A stretch of 64,000 bases of DNA, from positions 233,292-297,291 of the forward strand of contig NZ_JACBJQ010000003.1 in NCBI RefSeq assembly GCF_013404075.1, written 5' to 3'. The position numbers were made by a program, and so were the translations under genes. Under the pieces are notes generated by a model, which was given only the letters and a program-made list of their open reading frames with translations, did no database searches and was not told the origin of the DNA. The first letter of the stretch is position 1, and the number at the start of each line of letters is the position of its first letter. Shown one piece after another: positions 37,015 to 46,025 of the stretch. Origin of the DNA: Mycolicibacterium vinylchloridicum. GTDB taxonomy: Bacteria; Actinomycetota; Actinomycetes; Mycobacteriales; Mycobacteriaceae.

Positions 37015-39204
37015 GCGAGGCAGGCCGAGCAGCCGCTCGGCGATGATGTTGAGCTGCACCTCCGAGGTGCCGCCGTAGATGGTGGTCGACCGGCTGCCCA
37101 GCAACCACTCCGCCCACTTGCCTTGTAGCGCTTCGGGATCGCCGATGGCTCCGTCGATGCCGAACGACGACACCGCGAACTCGGCATAGCCCTGTCCGGT
37201 GCGCATCGACAGCAGCTTGGAGATCGCCGCCGACGGCATCGCATCACCGCCGGCCAGCGTCAGCAGCGTCGAGCGCAGGTTCAACAGCTTGGCCGCATGC
37301 CCCTCGGCGATCAGTTCACCGGCCCGGTGATGACCGATCTGATCGAAGTGTCCACCGTTCACGAAGTCGACGAATCCGTCGAGGTTGGCCAAGAACCCGG
37401 GCTCGCTACTGCCGATCGAAACCCGTTCCGCGGTCAGGGTATTGCGGCTGACCTCCCAGCCACGGTCCACCTCGCCGAGCACCAGCTCGTCGGGAACGAA
37501 CACGTCGTCGATGAACACGGTGTTGAACATCGCGTGGCCGGTGAGCTCACGCAGCGGCTTGACCTCCACACCTTGACTTTTCATGTCGAGCAGGAAATAG
37601 CTGATGCCGTTGTGTTTCGGCGCAGAGGGATTCGTTCTCGCCAGGAGCGCACCCCACTGCGCGTACTGTGCGCCCGTGGTCCAGATCTTCTGGCCGGTGA
37701 TCCGCCAGCCGCCGTCGACTTTGGTGGCCTTGGTGGTCAGGCTGGCCAGATCGGATCCGGCACCCGGCTCGGAGAACAGCTGGCACCAGATCATCTCGCC
37801 GCGGAAGGTCGGCGGAAGGAAGCGCTGTTTTTGCTCCTCGTCGCCGAACGCCACGATGGACGGGATCAGCCATGCCGCGATGCCCATCTGTGGGCGCTTC
37901 ACCTGCCCGGCGGTGAACTCCTGGGCGATGATGATCTGCTCGATCGGCTTGGCATCGCGGCCCCACGGCTTGGGCAGGTGCGGCTGGACCCAGCCGCCCT
38001 CGGCGATCGCGGCTTTGCGCTCCTCGCGCGGAATTGCCTTCAGCGCGGCAACTTCTGCTCGGATCTCGGCGCGCAGCTGTTCGGTCTCGGGGTCTAGGTC
38101 GATGTTGATCGCCCGCATGCCCGTGGCGGTCGCGGTGTCGAACACCTTCTGCTGGTATTCGTTGGCCCGCCCGAACGCGGCGACCAGGCCCAGCGTGCGG
38201 CGGTAGTAGACGTTTGTGTCGTGCTCCCAGGTGAAGCCGATACCGCCGTGCACCTGGATGCAGTCCTGCGCGCAGTGCTGAGCGGCGGCGGGTGCCAGGC
38301 TCGCGGCCACCGCGGCGGCGAACTCGTAGGCGGTTTGTTGGTTGTCCCAGGACTTTTCGGCGGCCTCGTCGAGTGCACGGGCGGCGTCCCAGACCGCGGC
38401 GGTGGCCCGCTCGGTGGTGGCGATCATCTCCGCACACTTGTGCTTGATGGCCTGGAACTGGCCGATCGGGCGACCGAATTGCTCGCGGATCTTCGCGTAC
38501 GCCGCGGCGGTGTCGGTGGCCCAGCGGGCGATGCCGACGGCCTCAGCTGACAGCAGCGTCGTGACGATCGCCCGCCCGGCCGACTGGGACAGATTGGACA
38601 ACACCTGGTCGGCGGTGACCTCGACGGCGTTGGCGCGTACATGGGCCACCGGCCGTAGATGGTCCACCGAGTCCACCGGTTCGATCTCCAATTCGGCGGC
38701 ATCGAGGATCACCCACTCCGAGCCGCTGTCGATCGCCACCGGTAAGACCAGGACCGATGCCTGCGCGCCTGCGAGTACCGAGCGGGCTTCGCCGCGGATG
38801 ACGAGCGTGCTGTCCTGGCGGGTCGCGGTCAGACCGGACTCCAGCGCGCAGGTGGCGATGAGCTCGCCCGAAGCCAGCTGGCCCAGCAGCTTGGTGTCGG
38901 GGTCATGAGCCGAGATCAGCGCGCTGGCGATCGCCGAGGGCACGAACGGTCCCGGCACCGCGCCATATCCGAACTCGGCGATCACGATCGCCAGTTCCAA
39001 CAGGCCGAAGCCCTGCCCATCCACCGACTCGGCAAGATGAAGGCCGTGCAGCCCCTGCTCAGCCGCGGCGTTCCAGTACGGCGGCGGATTGGGCACCGGA
39101 GTCTCGAGGGCCTCATGCAGGACTTCCGACGGTGCCACCCTTGCGACCAGCGACTTCACCGAATCTGCGAGGTCGTGGTGCTCAGGTGTGATCGCGATGG
39201 GCAT
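37006..39204 (-). CDS. fadE6: Fused double acyl-CoA dehydrogenase FadE6-like
   Basis: A 732-residue flavoenzyme made of two acyl-CoA dehydrogenase units in tandem. The first (residues 1 to about 375) ends with the family signature IQVHGGIGFTWEHD. The second (about 380-732) has IAAWLIPSI, FSEPGAGSDLASL, the FAD-binding ITGQKIWTTGAQYAQW, and IYGGTSEVQLNIIAERLLG near the end. Mtb FadE6 (731 aa) has the same length and lies beside fadD2. The start at 39204 (M-PIAITPEHH) has GGGAAGG upstream; the longer reading adds a poor N-terminus. It probably oxidises a bulky acyl-CoA, substrate unknown. Confidence 0.92.
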   Translation of the reverse strand: MPIAITPEHHDLADSVKSLVARVAPSEVLHEALETPVPNPPPYWNAAAEQGLHGLHLAESVDGQGFGLLELAIVIAEFGYGAVPGPFVPSAIASALISAHDPDTKLLGQLASGELIATCALESGLTATRQDSTLVIRGEARSVLAGAQASVLVLPVAIDSGSEWVILDAAELEIEPVDSVDHLRPVAHVRANAVEVTADQVLSNLSQSAGRAIVTTLLSAEAVGIARWATDTAAAYAKIREQFGRPIGQFQAIKHKCAEMIATTERATAAVWDAARALDEAAEKSWDNQQTAYEFAAAVAASLAPAAAQHCAQDCIQVHGGIGFTWEHDTNVYYRRTLGLVAAFGRANEYQQKVFDTATATGMRAINIDLDPETEQLRAEIRAEVAALKAIPREERKAAIAEGGWVQPHLPKPWGRDAKPIEQIIIAQEFTAGQVKRPQMGIAAWLIPSIVAFGDEEQKQRFLPPTFRGEMIWCQLFSEPGAGSDLASLTTKATKVDGGWRITGQKIWTTGAQYAQWGALLARTNPSAPKHNGISYFLLDMKSQGVEVKPLRELTGHAMFNTVFIDDVFVPDELVLGEVDRGWEVSRNTLTAERVSIGSSEPGFLANLDGFVDFVNGGHFDQIGHHRAGELIAEGHAAKLLNLRSTLLTLAGGDAMPSAAISKLLSMRTGQGYAEFAVSSFGIDGAIGDPEALQGKWAEWLLGSRSTTIYGGTSEVQLNIIAERLLGLPRDP

Positions 39205-39276
39205 GTGAGTGCCTTCCCTATTAACCGGTGGGTTGGTAGCCAGGCTACCCGCCCAGACATGCCCCACTCGATGGGA

Positions 39277-40602
39277 TCACTCTGGCGGCCTGACCGGTTG
39301 CGGGGTCGCGCGCAGGATCACCACCACGACCGCTGACAACAGCATGATGACTCCCACCGCCCACATCCCGGCCTTGTCGCTGCCGGTGAACTGGTTGAGC
39401 GCTCCGGTGGCATACGGCGCGGCGAAACCGCCGAGGTTGCCGATCGAGTTGATCAGACCGATTCCGCCGGCCGCGGCCGCGCCGGTGAGGAATTGGGCGG
39501 GCAGCGCCCAGAAGCTGGGGATCGCGGAGAAGACGCCCATGGCGGCGATACTCACCGGAATCATCACCAGCAGTGGGCTGTGCAGATACAACGCGATCGG
39601 AATCGCCAAGCCGCCCAGTCCCATTGGAATGGCGACGTGCCAGACGTGTTCGCCCTTGCGGTCGGCATGACGTGACCACAGGTACATGGCTATCGCGGCC
39701 AGCGTGTAGGGCACCGAGGTGATCAGGCCGACCTGCACGATCGACAGGTGCACGTCGAACATCTTCTTGAAGTCGGAGATGATGGACGGCAGGAAGAACG
39801 CCAGGGCGTACAGGCCGTAGGCGACGCCGAAGTAGACCAGCGACAGCGCCCAGATCCGCGGACTGGTCAGCGCGCGGCGTAGCGGGAACTCGAAAGTGCC
39901 TGCGACATCGCGTTCCTCGCGGGCCAGCACATCGATCAGCCATTGCCGTTCGTCGGGTCGCAGCCAGTGCGCGTCGGCGGGGCGGTCGGTGAGATAGAAC
40001 CAGCAGATGATGCCGAGGATGATCGCGGGCAGACCGACCCCGATCATCATGAACTGCCAGCCGGCCAATCCGAAAAGGCCCTCGCCGGCCTGGATCATCC
40101 ACGCAGCCAACGGAGTTCCGACGGCGGCGGCGATCGGGCTGGCCATCATGAACATCGCGACGATCCTTGCCCGGTACGCGGCGGGGAACCACCGGGTGAG
40201 ATAGAAGATCACGCCGGGGAACAGTCCGGCTTCGGCCACGCCGAGCAGGAAGCGCAGCACCAGCAGGGTGGCCGCATTGGGTGCGAATCCGATTGCCACC
40301 GCGACGATTCCCCACGACACCGCGATGCGGGCCAGCCAGCGGCGGGCGCCGAAACGCTCCAGGGCCAGGTTGGACGGCACCTCGACCAGCACGTACCCGA
40401 TGAAGAAGATGCCCGACGCCAGCCCGAACATGCTCGCGGTGAGCTGCAGGTGCTCGCTGATATCGGCTTTGGCGATGCCGAGATTGGTGCGGTCCAGGTA
40501 GTTGACGAAGTAGAGCGCCATGAGAAAGGGCACGACACGGATGATGACCTTGCGCAGCGCGCGCGTCTCCAGTGACTTCTCGCCGGTGGATACGCTAGCC
40601 AT
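39277..40602 (-). CDS. MFS transporter, ACS (anion:cation symporter) family
   Basis: A 441-residue twelve-helix transporter of the major facilitator superfamily. The N-terminal signature ALYFVNYLDRTNLGIAKADI and the loop motif RFLLGVAEAGLFPGVIFYL place it in the ACS group that imports organic anions such as tartrate, phthalate or other carboxylates. Its start overlaps the end of the 2-hydroxyacid dehydrogenase gene by 8 bp, and that gene overlaps the alpha/beta hydrolase upstream. The three probably form one operon that imports and processes an organic acid. The substrate cannot be read from sequence. Confidence 0.9.
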   Translation of the reverse strand: MASVSTGEKSLETRALRKVIIRVVPFLMALYFVNYLDRTNLGIAKADISEHLQLTASMFGLASGIFFIGYVLVEVPSNLALERFGARRWLARIAVSWGIVAVAIGFAPNAATLLVLRFLLGVAEAGLFPGVIFYLTRWFPAAYRARIVAMFMMASPIAAAVGTPLAAWMIQAGEGLFGLAGWQFMMIGVGLPAIILGIICWFYLTDRPADAHWLRPDERQWLIDVLAREERDVAGTFEFPLRRALTSPRIWALSLVYFGVAYGLYALAFFLPSIISDFKKMFDVHLSIVQVGLITSVPYTLAAIAMYLWSRHADRKGEHVWHVAIPMGLGGLAIPIALYLHSPLLVMIPVSIAAMGVFSAIPSFWALPAQFLTGAAAAGGIGLINSIGNLGGFAAPYATGALNQFTGSDKAGMWAVGVIMLLSAVVVVILRATPQPVRPPE

Positions 40603-41566
40603 CCTGCCTCCCGTTGACGACGTTGACCAGGTCGCTGCCGTCGCGCAGCCGGCGGCAGTTGTCGATGGCCTGGATGAGGTAGCGGCGCATGGTGTCTGCG
40701 GTCAACCAGGTGACGTGCGGGGTCAGGACGACGTTGTCCAGGCTCAGCAGCGGATTGGCGGGGTCGACGGGCTCGGCCGCGAATACGTCCAGTCCGGCGG
40801 CGGCCAGCCTGCCGTTGCTCAGGGCATCGACGAGGGCGGGCTCGTCGATGATGCCACCACGAGAAGTGTTGACCAGCACAGCATGTGGTTTCACCCCAGC
40901 CAATGCGGTCGCATTGATGAGCTTGTCGGTGGCCGGCGTGAGCGGCAGGTGCAGGCTGATGATGTCGCTTTCGGCGAGCAGGTCGGGCAACGGACGCCAG
41001 CTGTCGGTTTCGTCTCGTGCAGTGTTGGTGTGTAGTACGGTGCCGCCCATCGCGTGCACGATCCGTTCGACGCGTTTGGCGATGTTGCCGTAGCCCACCA
41101 ATCCCACAGTGCAACTGCCGATATCGCGCACGGTCTCGCCGAGGCCGGCATCCGTCGGCCAGCCGAGTCCGCGCCGGGTGGCGCGGTCCAGTGCGGGGAG
41201 CCGCCGCAGGGCCGCCAGCATCAACAGCACCGTGCCCTCGGCGACCGAGGGAGCGTTGGCACCCGGCATGTTGGCCACCGCGATCCCCAGTTCGGTCGCG
41301 GTATCGACGTCGATGGTGTTCACCCCGGCACCCAGCTTGTGCACCAGGCGCAGCCGCGGTCCGAGACGCAGATCGGCGCCTGTCAATGGCCTCAGCACAT
41401 GCCAGATCACCTCGGCGTCAGGCAGTTCGCGGTGCAGTGTCTGATCGTCGTCCTCGTGGCACCACCGGATGTCGAGCCAATCCGATTCCGGTGCAACGAT
41501 GTCCAGCACGCTGTCGCTGGGAAGGAAATGCGCCAGGACTCTTACCGCCACCGTTTGTGGATCCAC
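40595..41566 (-). CDS. D-isomer-specific 2-hydroxyacid dehydrogenase
   Basis: A 323-residue NAD-dependent oxidoreductase that interconverts a 2-hydroxyacid and a 2-oxoacid. The Rossmann turn VGLVGYGNIAKRV is near residue 150. The catalytic set is visible as NTSRGGIIDE (Arg, near 235), LDVFAAEPVD (Glu, near 264) and LTPHVTW (His, near 283). The N-terminal substrate domain includes VHKLGAGVNTIDV. It overlaps the upstream hydrolase by 25 bp and the downstream MFS gene by 8 bp, which supports one operon. Confidence 0.92.
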   Translation of the reverse strand: MDPQTVAVRVLAHFLPSDSVLDIVAPESDWLDIRWCHEDDDQTLHRELPDAEVIWHVLRPLTGADLRLGPRLRLVHKLGAGVNTIDVDTATELGIAVANMPGANAPSVAEGTVLLMLAALRRLPALDRATRRGLGWPTDAGLGETVRDIGSCTVGLVGYGNIAKRVERIVHAMGGTVLHTNTARDETDSWRPLPDLLAESDIISLHLPLTPATDKLINATALAGVKPHAVLVNTSRGGIIDEPALVDALSNGRLAAAGLDVFAAEPVDPANPLLSLDNVVLTPHVTWLTADTMRRYLIQAIDNCRRLRDGSDLVNVVNGRQDG

Positions 41567-42663
41567 TTCACAATCGTGTCAGCCTGCTCGCTGCGTGCGC
41601 CCGGGGTGGTGAAGTAGTGGTCGGTGTCGATTGAGCACCGGGTTTTGTCGGTGCTGGCAAGCGCATCGAAGATCCGCTGGGCATCGGACGGGAACACACC
41701 CGTGTCCTGCTCGGCATTGATCACCATGGCCGGGACGTCGACCCGCGCGAGGTGGGGCTCGGCGCGGGTCTGGGCGGTCTTCAGGCTCCACATGCCCAGC
41801 CAATTGCGCAGCGTGCAGGCGGCGGCGATGCCGTAGGAGGAGCGGTTGGCCTTCACCGGCACACCCGCGTAGCAGAGGTTGGCCTGACGGTGCGTGGGCT
41901 CGATGGACGGGTCGACCATCCGGGGATCGGCCCAGGTGCGCATCACGGTGAATGGCCGGTCGGAGAACCCGGCGGCCTGCACCCGCTTGAGTTCGGTCTC
42001 GGCCCAGTCGGTGATCGCGTGATTGCGGGCGATCTGGGCGGATCGATAGCGGGCGATGAACTCGGGGGTGAACGGCGGACCGTTGCGCTCGTCGAACAGG
42101 TCGAGTTCGGGATCGCTGGCTACCGGGTCGTTTTCGTCGACGACGGCGGCGTCCATCCAGGCGGTCAGCACATCGGGGCGGCCCGGGTGGGCCGCGCTGG
42201 CGATATAGCCGTCGGCGGGCGGCAGCTCGGTCAGTCCGGCAGCGGGCCGCATCCCTTCCAGTGGTGTGACATTCGGGTCGACTGCCTGCGACTGGTAGGC
42301 CGCCATCAGCGAGCCCCCACCCGAATTGCCGAGCAATACAACCGTTTCCACACCCTGGATTTCGCGCAGCCAGCGCACCCCGACCCCGATGTCGACCAGC
42401 GCATGGTCGAGAAGAAAGCTGCTCTCGAATCCGCGAAAACGGGTGTTCCAGCCGAGGAAGCCGACGCCCCGGGTGGCCAGGTAGTCGGCCAGGTAGTGCT
42501 CGGAGAAGTCGATCTGATAGTGGGTGGCGATGACGGCGACCTTGGGCTTGCGGCCGACCCCGCGGTGGTAGAGACCCTGGCAGGGATGTCCGCCGGCACC
42601 GGCTCGGCGCGCAGTGGGGGATGACACCCCGATGAACTCGCGGACGACTCCGGGGGTGGGCAT
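41542..42663 (-). CDS. Alpha/beta hydrolase
   Basis: A 373-residue alpha/beta hydrolase. The nucleophile elbow is LLGNSGGGSLMAAY (Ser), followed by the acid region VINAEQDTGVFP and the late His in IDTDHYFTTPG. The start at 42663 (M-PTPGVVREF) is chosen because AGGAGG lies eight bases upstream; a longer reading from 42723 has no ribosome site. A central insertion of about 100 residues between nucleophile and acid could be a substrate lid. It is first in a probable operon with a 2-hydroxyacid dehydrogenase and an MFS transporter, so an ester, lactone or acyl conjugate of a hydroxy acid is a reasonable but unproved substrate. Confidence 0.87.
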   Translation of the reverse strand: MPTPGVVREFIGVSSPTARRAGAGGHPCQGLYHRGVGRKPKVAVIATHYQIDFSEHYLADYLATRGVGFLGWNTRFRGFESSFLLDHALVDIGVGVRWLREIQGVETVVLLGNSGGGSLMAAYQSQAVDPNVTPLEGMRPAAGLTELPPADGYIASAAHPGRPDVLTAWMDAAVVDENDPVASDPELDLFDERNGPPFTPEFIARYRSAQIARNHAITDWAETELKRVQAAGFSDRPFTVMRTWADPRMVDPSIEPTHRQANLCYAGVPVKANRSSYGIAAACTLRNWLGMWSLKTAQTRAEPHLARVDVPAMVINAEQDTGVFPSDAQRIFDALASTDKTRCSIDTDHYFTTPGARSEQADTIVKWIHKRWR

Positions 42664-42782
42664 GTGGGTGACCTCCTCGCGGTGGGCGCTGAGGAGACGA
42701 TATTCGCCGGCGTCGATGTACACGCCTGAATCCGGTGTTAGGTTCGGTTACCAGAGTTGACCAGTATCTGTGGGGGCACGAC

Positions 42783-43361
42783 ATGATCAAGCCGCACAAC
42801 ACCAACCCGGAATTCGAACTCGGCGGGATCAACCACGTCGCGCTGGTGTGCGCCGACATGGAACGCACGAAGGATTTCTACACGAATGTGCTGGGGATGC
42901 CGCTGGTCAAGTCGCTCAATCTGCCCGACAACCTGGGGCAGCACTTCTTCTTCGATGCGGGCAACGGCGACTGCGTGGCGTTCTTCTGGTTCGCGGAGGC
43001 TCCTGACGGCACGGCGGGCAGCACCACGCCCGCGGCGCTGCCCGGGCTTGGCTCGATCGTCAGCGCGGTGGGCTCGATGAACCACCTGGCCTTCCACGTG
43101 CCGGAGGAGAAGTTCGACGAGTACCGCGCTCGGCTCAAGGAGAAGGGGGTGCGGGTCGGGCCGGTGCTCAACCACGACGACAGCCCCCAGGGCGCCACCC
43201 GTGAGCTCCATCCTGGCGTGTATGTGCGGTCGTTCTACTTCCTGGACCCGGACGGTATTGTTCTCGAATTTGCGTGCTGGACAAGGGAATTCACCGAAAA
43301 TGAAGCTACGACGCAGCCCAAGACGGCGGCCGACCGTAGGCAGCCGGTTTCGGCCAACTAG
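42783..43361 (+). CDS. VOC-family (glyoxalase/dioxygenase fold) protein
   Basis: A 192-residue vicinal-oxygen-chelate protein. Likely metal ligands are His in GGINHVAL near residue 17, His in MNHLAFHV near 101 and Glu in IVLEFACW near 166, the usual layout of a two-module VOC fold. The start at 42783 (M-IKPHNTNPE) is preferred by its GGGGG site; an upstream reading has no support. It resembles the Mtb gene just before a TetR gene near ESX-3 (Rv0274). It converges on the TetR gene, and the two stops share the palindrome CTAG. Its substrate is unknown. Confidence 0.88.
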   Translation: MIKPHNTNPEFELGGINHVALVCADMERTKDFYTNVLGMPLVKSLNLPDNLGQHFFFDAGNGDCVAFFWFAEAPDGTAGSTTPAALPGLGSIVSAVGSMNHLAFHVPEEKFDEYRARLKEKGVRVGPVLNHDDSPQGATRELHPGVYVRSFYFLDPDGIVLEFACWTREFTENEATTQPKTAADRRQPVSAN

Positions 43362-43978
43362 TCGCGGAACAGCCGGGGGTCGCCGAGTTCATCGATGATC
43401 GCGGTGAGCTGATCGGCGAGCTCGGCGGGCGTCAGCGTGATCGCGCCGCCCAGCCATGCGCTGATCGTCTGGCCGACCCCGCCGACGACGAAGTGCGCGA
43501 ACGCCTTGATCCGGTCGTTGGCCGGGCGGTGCAACAGAGCCTCGACGTGCTGGCCGGACAGCATCGCGAACAGGGCGCCGGACTCCTGCCGCTTGCGGAC
43601 CACCGTGGCGTTGGACAGCTGCGAGCTGAACATCAACCGTCCGACCCGCGGATCGAGTTCGATGGTGCGCACGATATTGGCCATGGCCGCCCGGTTTTGC
43701 GCGTCGACGGGGGCGGTGGCGACCGCCGCCTGGGTGGTGGCGGCCAGCTCGGCGACCACCCAGTCGAATACCGCCGCCACGAACTCGTCCTTATCGGCGA
43801 AGCTCTCGTAGAAATACCGGGTGGCGACGCCGGCCTCCCGGCAGATGCCACGAACGGTGAGCTCAGCCGGGTCGACATCGCTGCCCAGCAGTTCCAGCCC
43901 CGCCTGCAGCAGCCGGGCCCGGCGCCGGGCCAGCCGATCGGCGGCATCAACGCCGCCGTACGGGCGTGCCTGCGTCAT
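43358..43978 (-). CDS. TetR-family transcriptional regulator
   Basis: A 206-residue regulator with a typical N-terminal helix-turn-helix: LTVRGICREAGVATRYFYESFADKDEFVAAVF lies at about residues 40-72 (quoted in parts as VRGICREAGVATRYFYESF). The C-terminal ligand domain shows FVVGGVGQTISAWLGG. It is divergent from an MpaB-type oxygenase gene, and the 87-bp spacer contains an inverted repeat suited to a TetR dimer, so it probably controls that gene and itself. It corresponds in position to Mtb Rv0275c. The start at 43978 is chosen because the longer form has no conserved residues. Confidence 0.9.
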   Translation of the reverse strand: MTQARPYGGVDAADRLARRRARLLQAGLELLGSDVDPAELTVRGICREAGVATRYFYESFADKDEFVAAVFDWVVAELAATTQAAVATAPVDAQNRAAMANIVRTIELDPRVGRLMFSSQLSNATVVRKRQESGALFAMLSGQHVEALLHRPANDRIKAFAHFVVGGVGQTISAWLGGAITLTPAELADQLTAIIDELGDPRLFRD

Positions 43979-44022
43979 TAGCCCATCTTGACATTGCTGT
44001 GGCCAGGGCGGCAATATTCGGA

Positions 44023-44042
44023 AACATCTGTTGTCAGATTTT
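44023..44042. promoter_or_regulatory. Candidate TetR operator
   Basis: AACATCTG-TTGT-CAGATTTT is an inverted repeat with seven of eight arm pairs matching. It lies 23 bp before the oxygenase start and 44 bp from the divergent TetR start. Size, symmetry and location fit a TetR-family operator. Confidence 0.45.
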
Positions 44043-44065
44043 GATCAGGAATTGGGTGGCGCATA

Positions 44066-44959
44066 GTGGCGGTCCGCGAACCTGTCATCAGTCATGTCGA
44101 TCGCGCAGTGAGCGCGCCGCCGATGCCGTCGTGGCGCCGCCCGAAGCGCGGGCCAGGCTTCGACGACGGCCTGATGGGTGTCGCGCTTCTGGCCGGCCCG
44201 GCGAACGTGATCATGGAGCTGGCCCGGCCGGGCGTCGGCTACGGCGTGATGGAGAGCCGGGTCGAGAGCGGACGGGCCGACCGGCATCCGGTGAAGCGGG
44301 CACGGACGACGTTCACCTACCTGGCGGTGGCCACTCGCGGCAGCGAGGAGCAGAAGAAGGCCTATCGGCGTGCGGTCAACAAATCGCACGCCCAGGTCTA
44401 CTCAACCCCTGATAGCCCGGTGCAGTACAACGCCTTCGACAAGGATCTCCAGCTGTGGGTGGCAGCCTGCCTCTATAAGGGCGGCGTCGACATCGCCCGG
44501 GTCTTCATCGGCGAGGCGGACGACGAGACTGCCGACCGGCAATACCGCGAGGCGATGGCGCTGGCCACCACCCTGCAGGTGCCCGCCGAGATGTGGCCTC
44601 CCGACCGGGCCGCCTTTGACCGGTATTGGCAGGAACAGCTGGACAAGGTGCATATCGACGACACGATCCGCGAGTACCTGTACCCGTTCGCGGTGTCACG
44701 GATCCGTGGTGTTCGGCTCCCGGGACAGCAGGCCCTCGAGCGCTTCAACCTCCTCATCACCACCGGATTCCTGCCGCAGCGCTTCCGCGACGAGATGCAG
44801 CTCGAGTGGAACGCGGACATGCAGCGAAAGTTCGATCGTTTGATGGCGCGCATCCGGTTCGTGAACAACCTGGCGCCGCGGTTCATCCGGGAGTTCCCGT
44901 TCAATCTGCTGTTGCGTGATCTGGATCGGCGAATCCGCACCGGTCGGCCGTTGGTGTGA
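44066..44959 (+). CDS. MpaB-type oxygenase (DUF2236)
   Basis: A 297-residue protein of the MpaB/latex-clearing-protein family, heme-linked oxygenases whose actinobacterial members mostly lack an assigned substrate. Family landmarks include LLAGPANVIMELARPGVG near residue 40, KRARTTFTYL near 77 and the central block NAFDKDLQLWVAACLYKG near 122. It starts at a GTG divergent from a TetR gene. The gene pair matches the Mtb arrangement Rv0275c-Rv0276, near ESX-3. No signal peptide is visible. Confidence 0.85.
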   Translation: MAVREPVISHVDRAVSAPPMPSWRRPKRGPGFDDGLMGVALLAGPANVIMELARPGVGYGVMESRVESGRADRHPVKRARTTFTYLAVATRGSEEQKKAYRRAVNKSHAQVYSTPDSPVQYNAFDKDLQLWVAACLYKGGVDIARVFIGEADDETADRQYREAMALATTLQVPAEMWPPDRAAFDRYWQEQLDKVHIDDTIREYLYPFAVSRIRGVRLPGQQALERFNLLITTGFLPQRFRDEMQLEWNADMQRKFDRLMARIRFVNNLAPRFIREFPFNLLLRDLDRRIRTGRPLV

Positions 44960-44986
44960 TCGCTGTTTCAGTGGCAGGCTGCGGCG

Positions 44987-45985
44987 GTGGGCATCTTCGC
45001 GCAGTGGCAAGAGGGCGGCACCCATCTTCGTTGGCGTTCGACGACGCCGGCGAACGACGGCCGAGAACTCAAGGTGTTCGTTCGCCGTAGTGGCAGCCAG
45101 GGCGCCCCTGCCCTGGTGTGTGTGCACGGTTTCCCGACGTCGAGCATCGACTATTTCGCGCTGGCCCATGAATTGCGCTCGGAATTCGAGATATTCACCG
45201 TTGATTTCCCGGGGTACGGACTCTCCGACAAGCCACCGTCGCCGTATGTGTACTCGCTGTATGACGATGCGCGGCTGCTGGTGCACCTGATCACAGACGT
45301 CTGGCAACTGGACAACTATGCGATCGTGACCCACGATCGCGGCAGCAGCCTCGGAATGATCGCTGTGACGATGCTGGCTGAGGCCAACGCGGCGATGCCG
45401 GTCGACTTGATCATCACCAATGGGAACATCTACCTGCCGTTGGCCAACCTCACAGCCTTCCAACAGGCGCTACTCGACGATTCGACCTCGCGCGCGACCG
45501 CGGCAGCGACAACGCCCGAGATGCTGGCAGCCGGTCTCGGCGCGAGCACGTTCATGCCGCGCAGAACCCTCGACGACCCCGAGATCGCCGCACTGGCACG
45601 CTGCTTCGCACACGACGACGGCATTCGAGTCCTGCCGGACACCATCAAATATCTGCACGAACGAGCCGCGGACGAAACAAGCTGGCTCGAGGCCTTCGCC
45701 ACCACCACCGTCGATACGACCCTCGTCTGGGGCGTCCACGACACCGTCGCACCGCTGAGAGTCGCCAACCACGTGTGGCACACCTACATCAAGGACAAGC
45801 CGGGGCGCAGCCGCTACTGGGTGGTGCCGGGTGGCGACCACTACGTGCAGTGCGACGCACCGAAACAACTCGCAGACGTCCTGCGCCTGACTCACGCCGG
45901 CGACGCCGTCGGACTGCAGACATTGGGTGACGCGCCGGACGGTCCGGTACTGGTCGACCAAAGCGACGGCCCGACCGCAGGCTGA
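44987..45985 (+). CDS. Alpha/beta hydrolase, epoxide-hydrolase/dehalogenase-like
   Basis: A 332-residue alpha/beta hydrolase. The oxyanion stretch VCVHGFPTSSIDY is near residue 45. The nucleophile turn reads IVTHDRGSSLGM near 114, where Asp takes the place of Ser as in epoxide hydrolases and haloalkane dehalogenases (HDWG type). WGVHDTVAPL near 245 would hold the acid, and GGDHYVQCDAP near 285 the base His. The usual Trp after the Asp is Arg, so it is not a standard dehalogenase. The GTG start lies 27 bp after the oxygenase gene in the same direction. Confidence 0.85.
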   Translation: MGIFAQWQEGGTHLRWRSTTPANDGRELKVFVRRSGSQGAPALVCVHGFPTSSIDYFALAHELRSEFEIFTVDFPGYGLSDKPPSPYVYSLYDDARLLVHLITDVWQLDNYAIVTHDRGSSLGMIAVTMLAEANAAMPVDLIITNGNIYLPLANLTAFQQALLDDSTSRATAAATTPEMLAAGLGASTFMPRRTLDDPEIAALARCFAHDDGIRVLPDTIKYLHERAADETSWLEAFATTTVDTTLVWGVHDTVAPLRVANHVWHTYIKDKPGRSRYWVVPGGDHYVQCDAPKQLADVLRLTHAGDAVGLQTLGDAPDGPVLVDQSDGPTAG

Positions 45986-46025
45986 CCGGTGAGGCCTGTC
46001 AGAAATTGCGCGTACCCTCGCGGCA

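Noticed and set aside
35561..37117. Minus-strand open frame (518 codons) opposite the DUF1214 protein
   Set aside because: Overlaps a gene with signal peptide, ribosome site and domain support; its own product has no motif.
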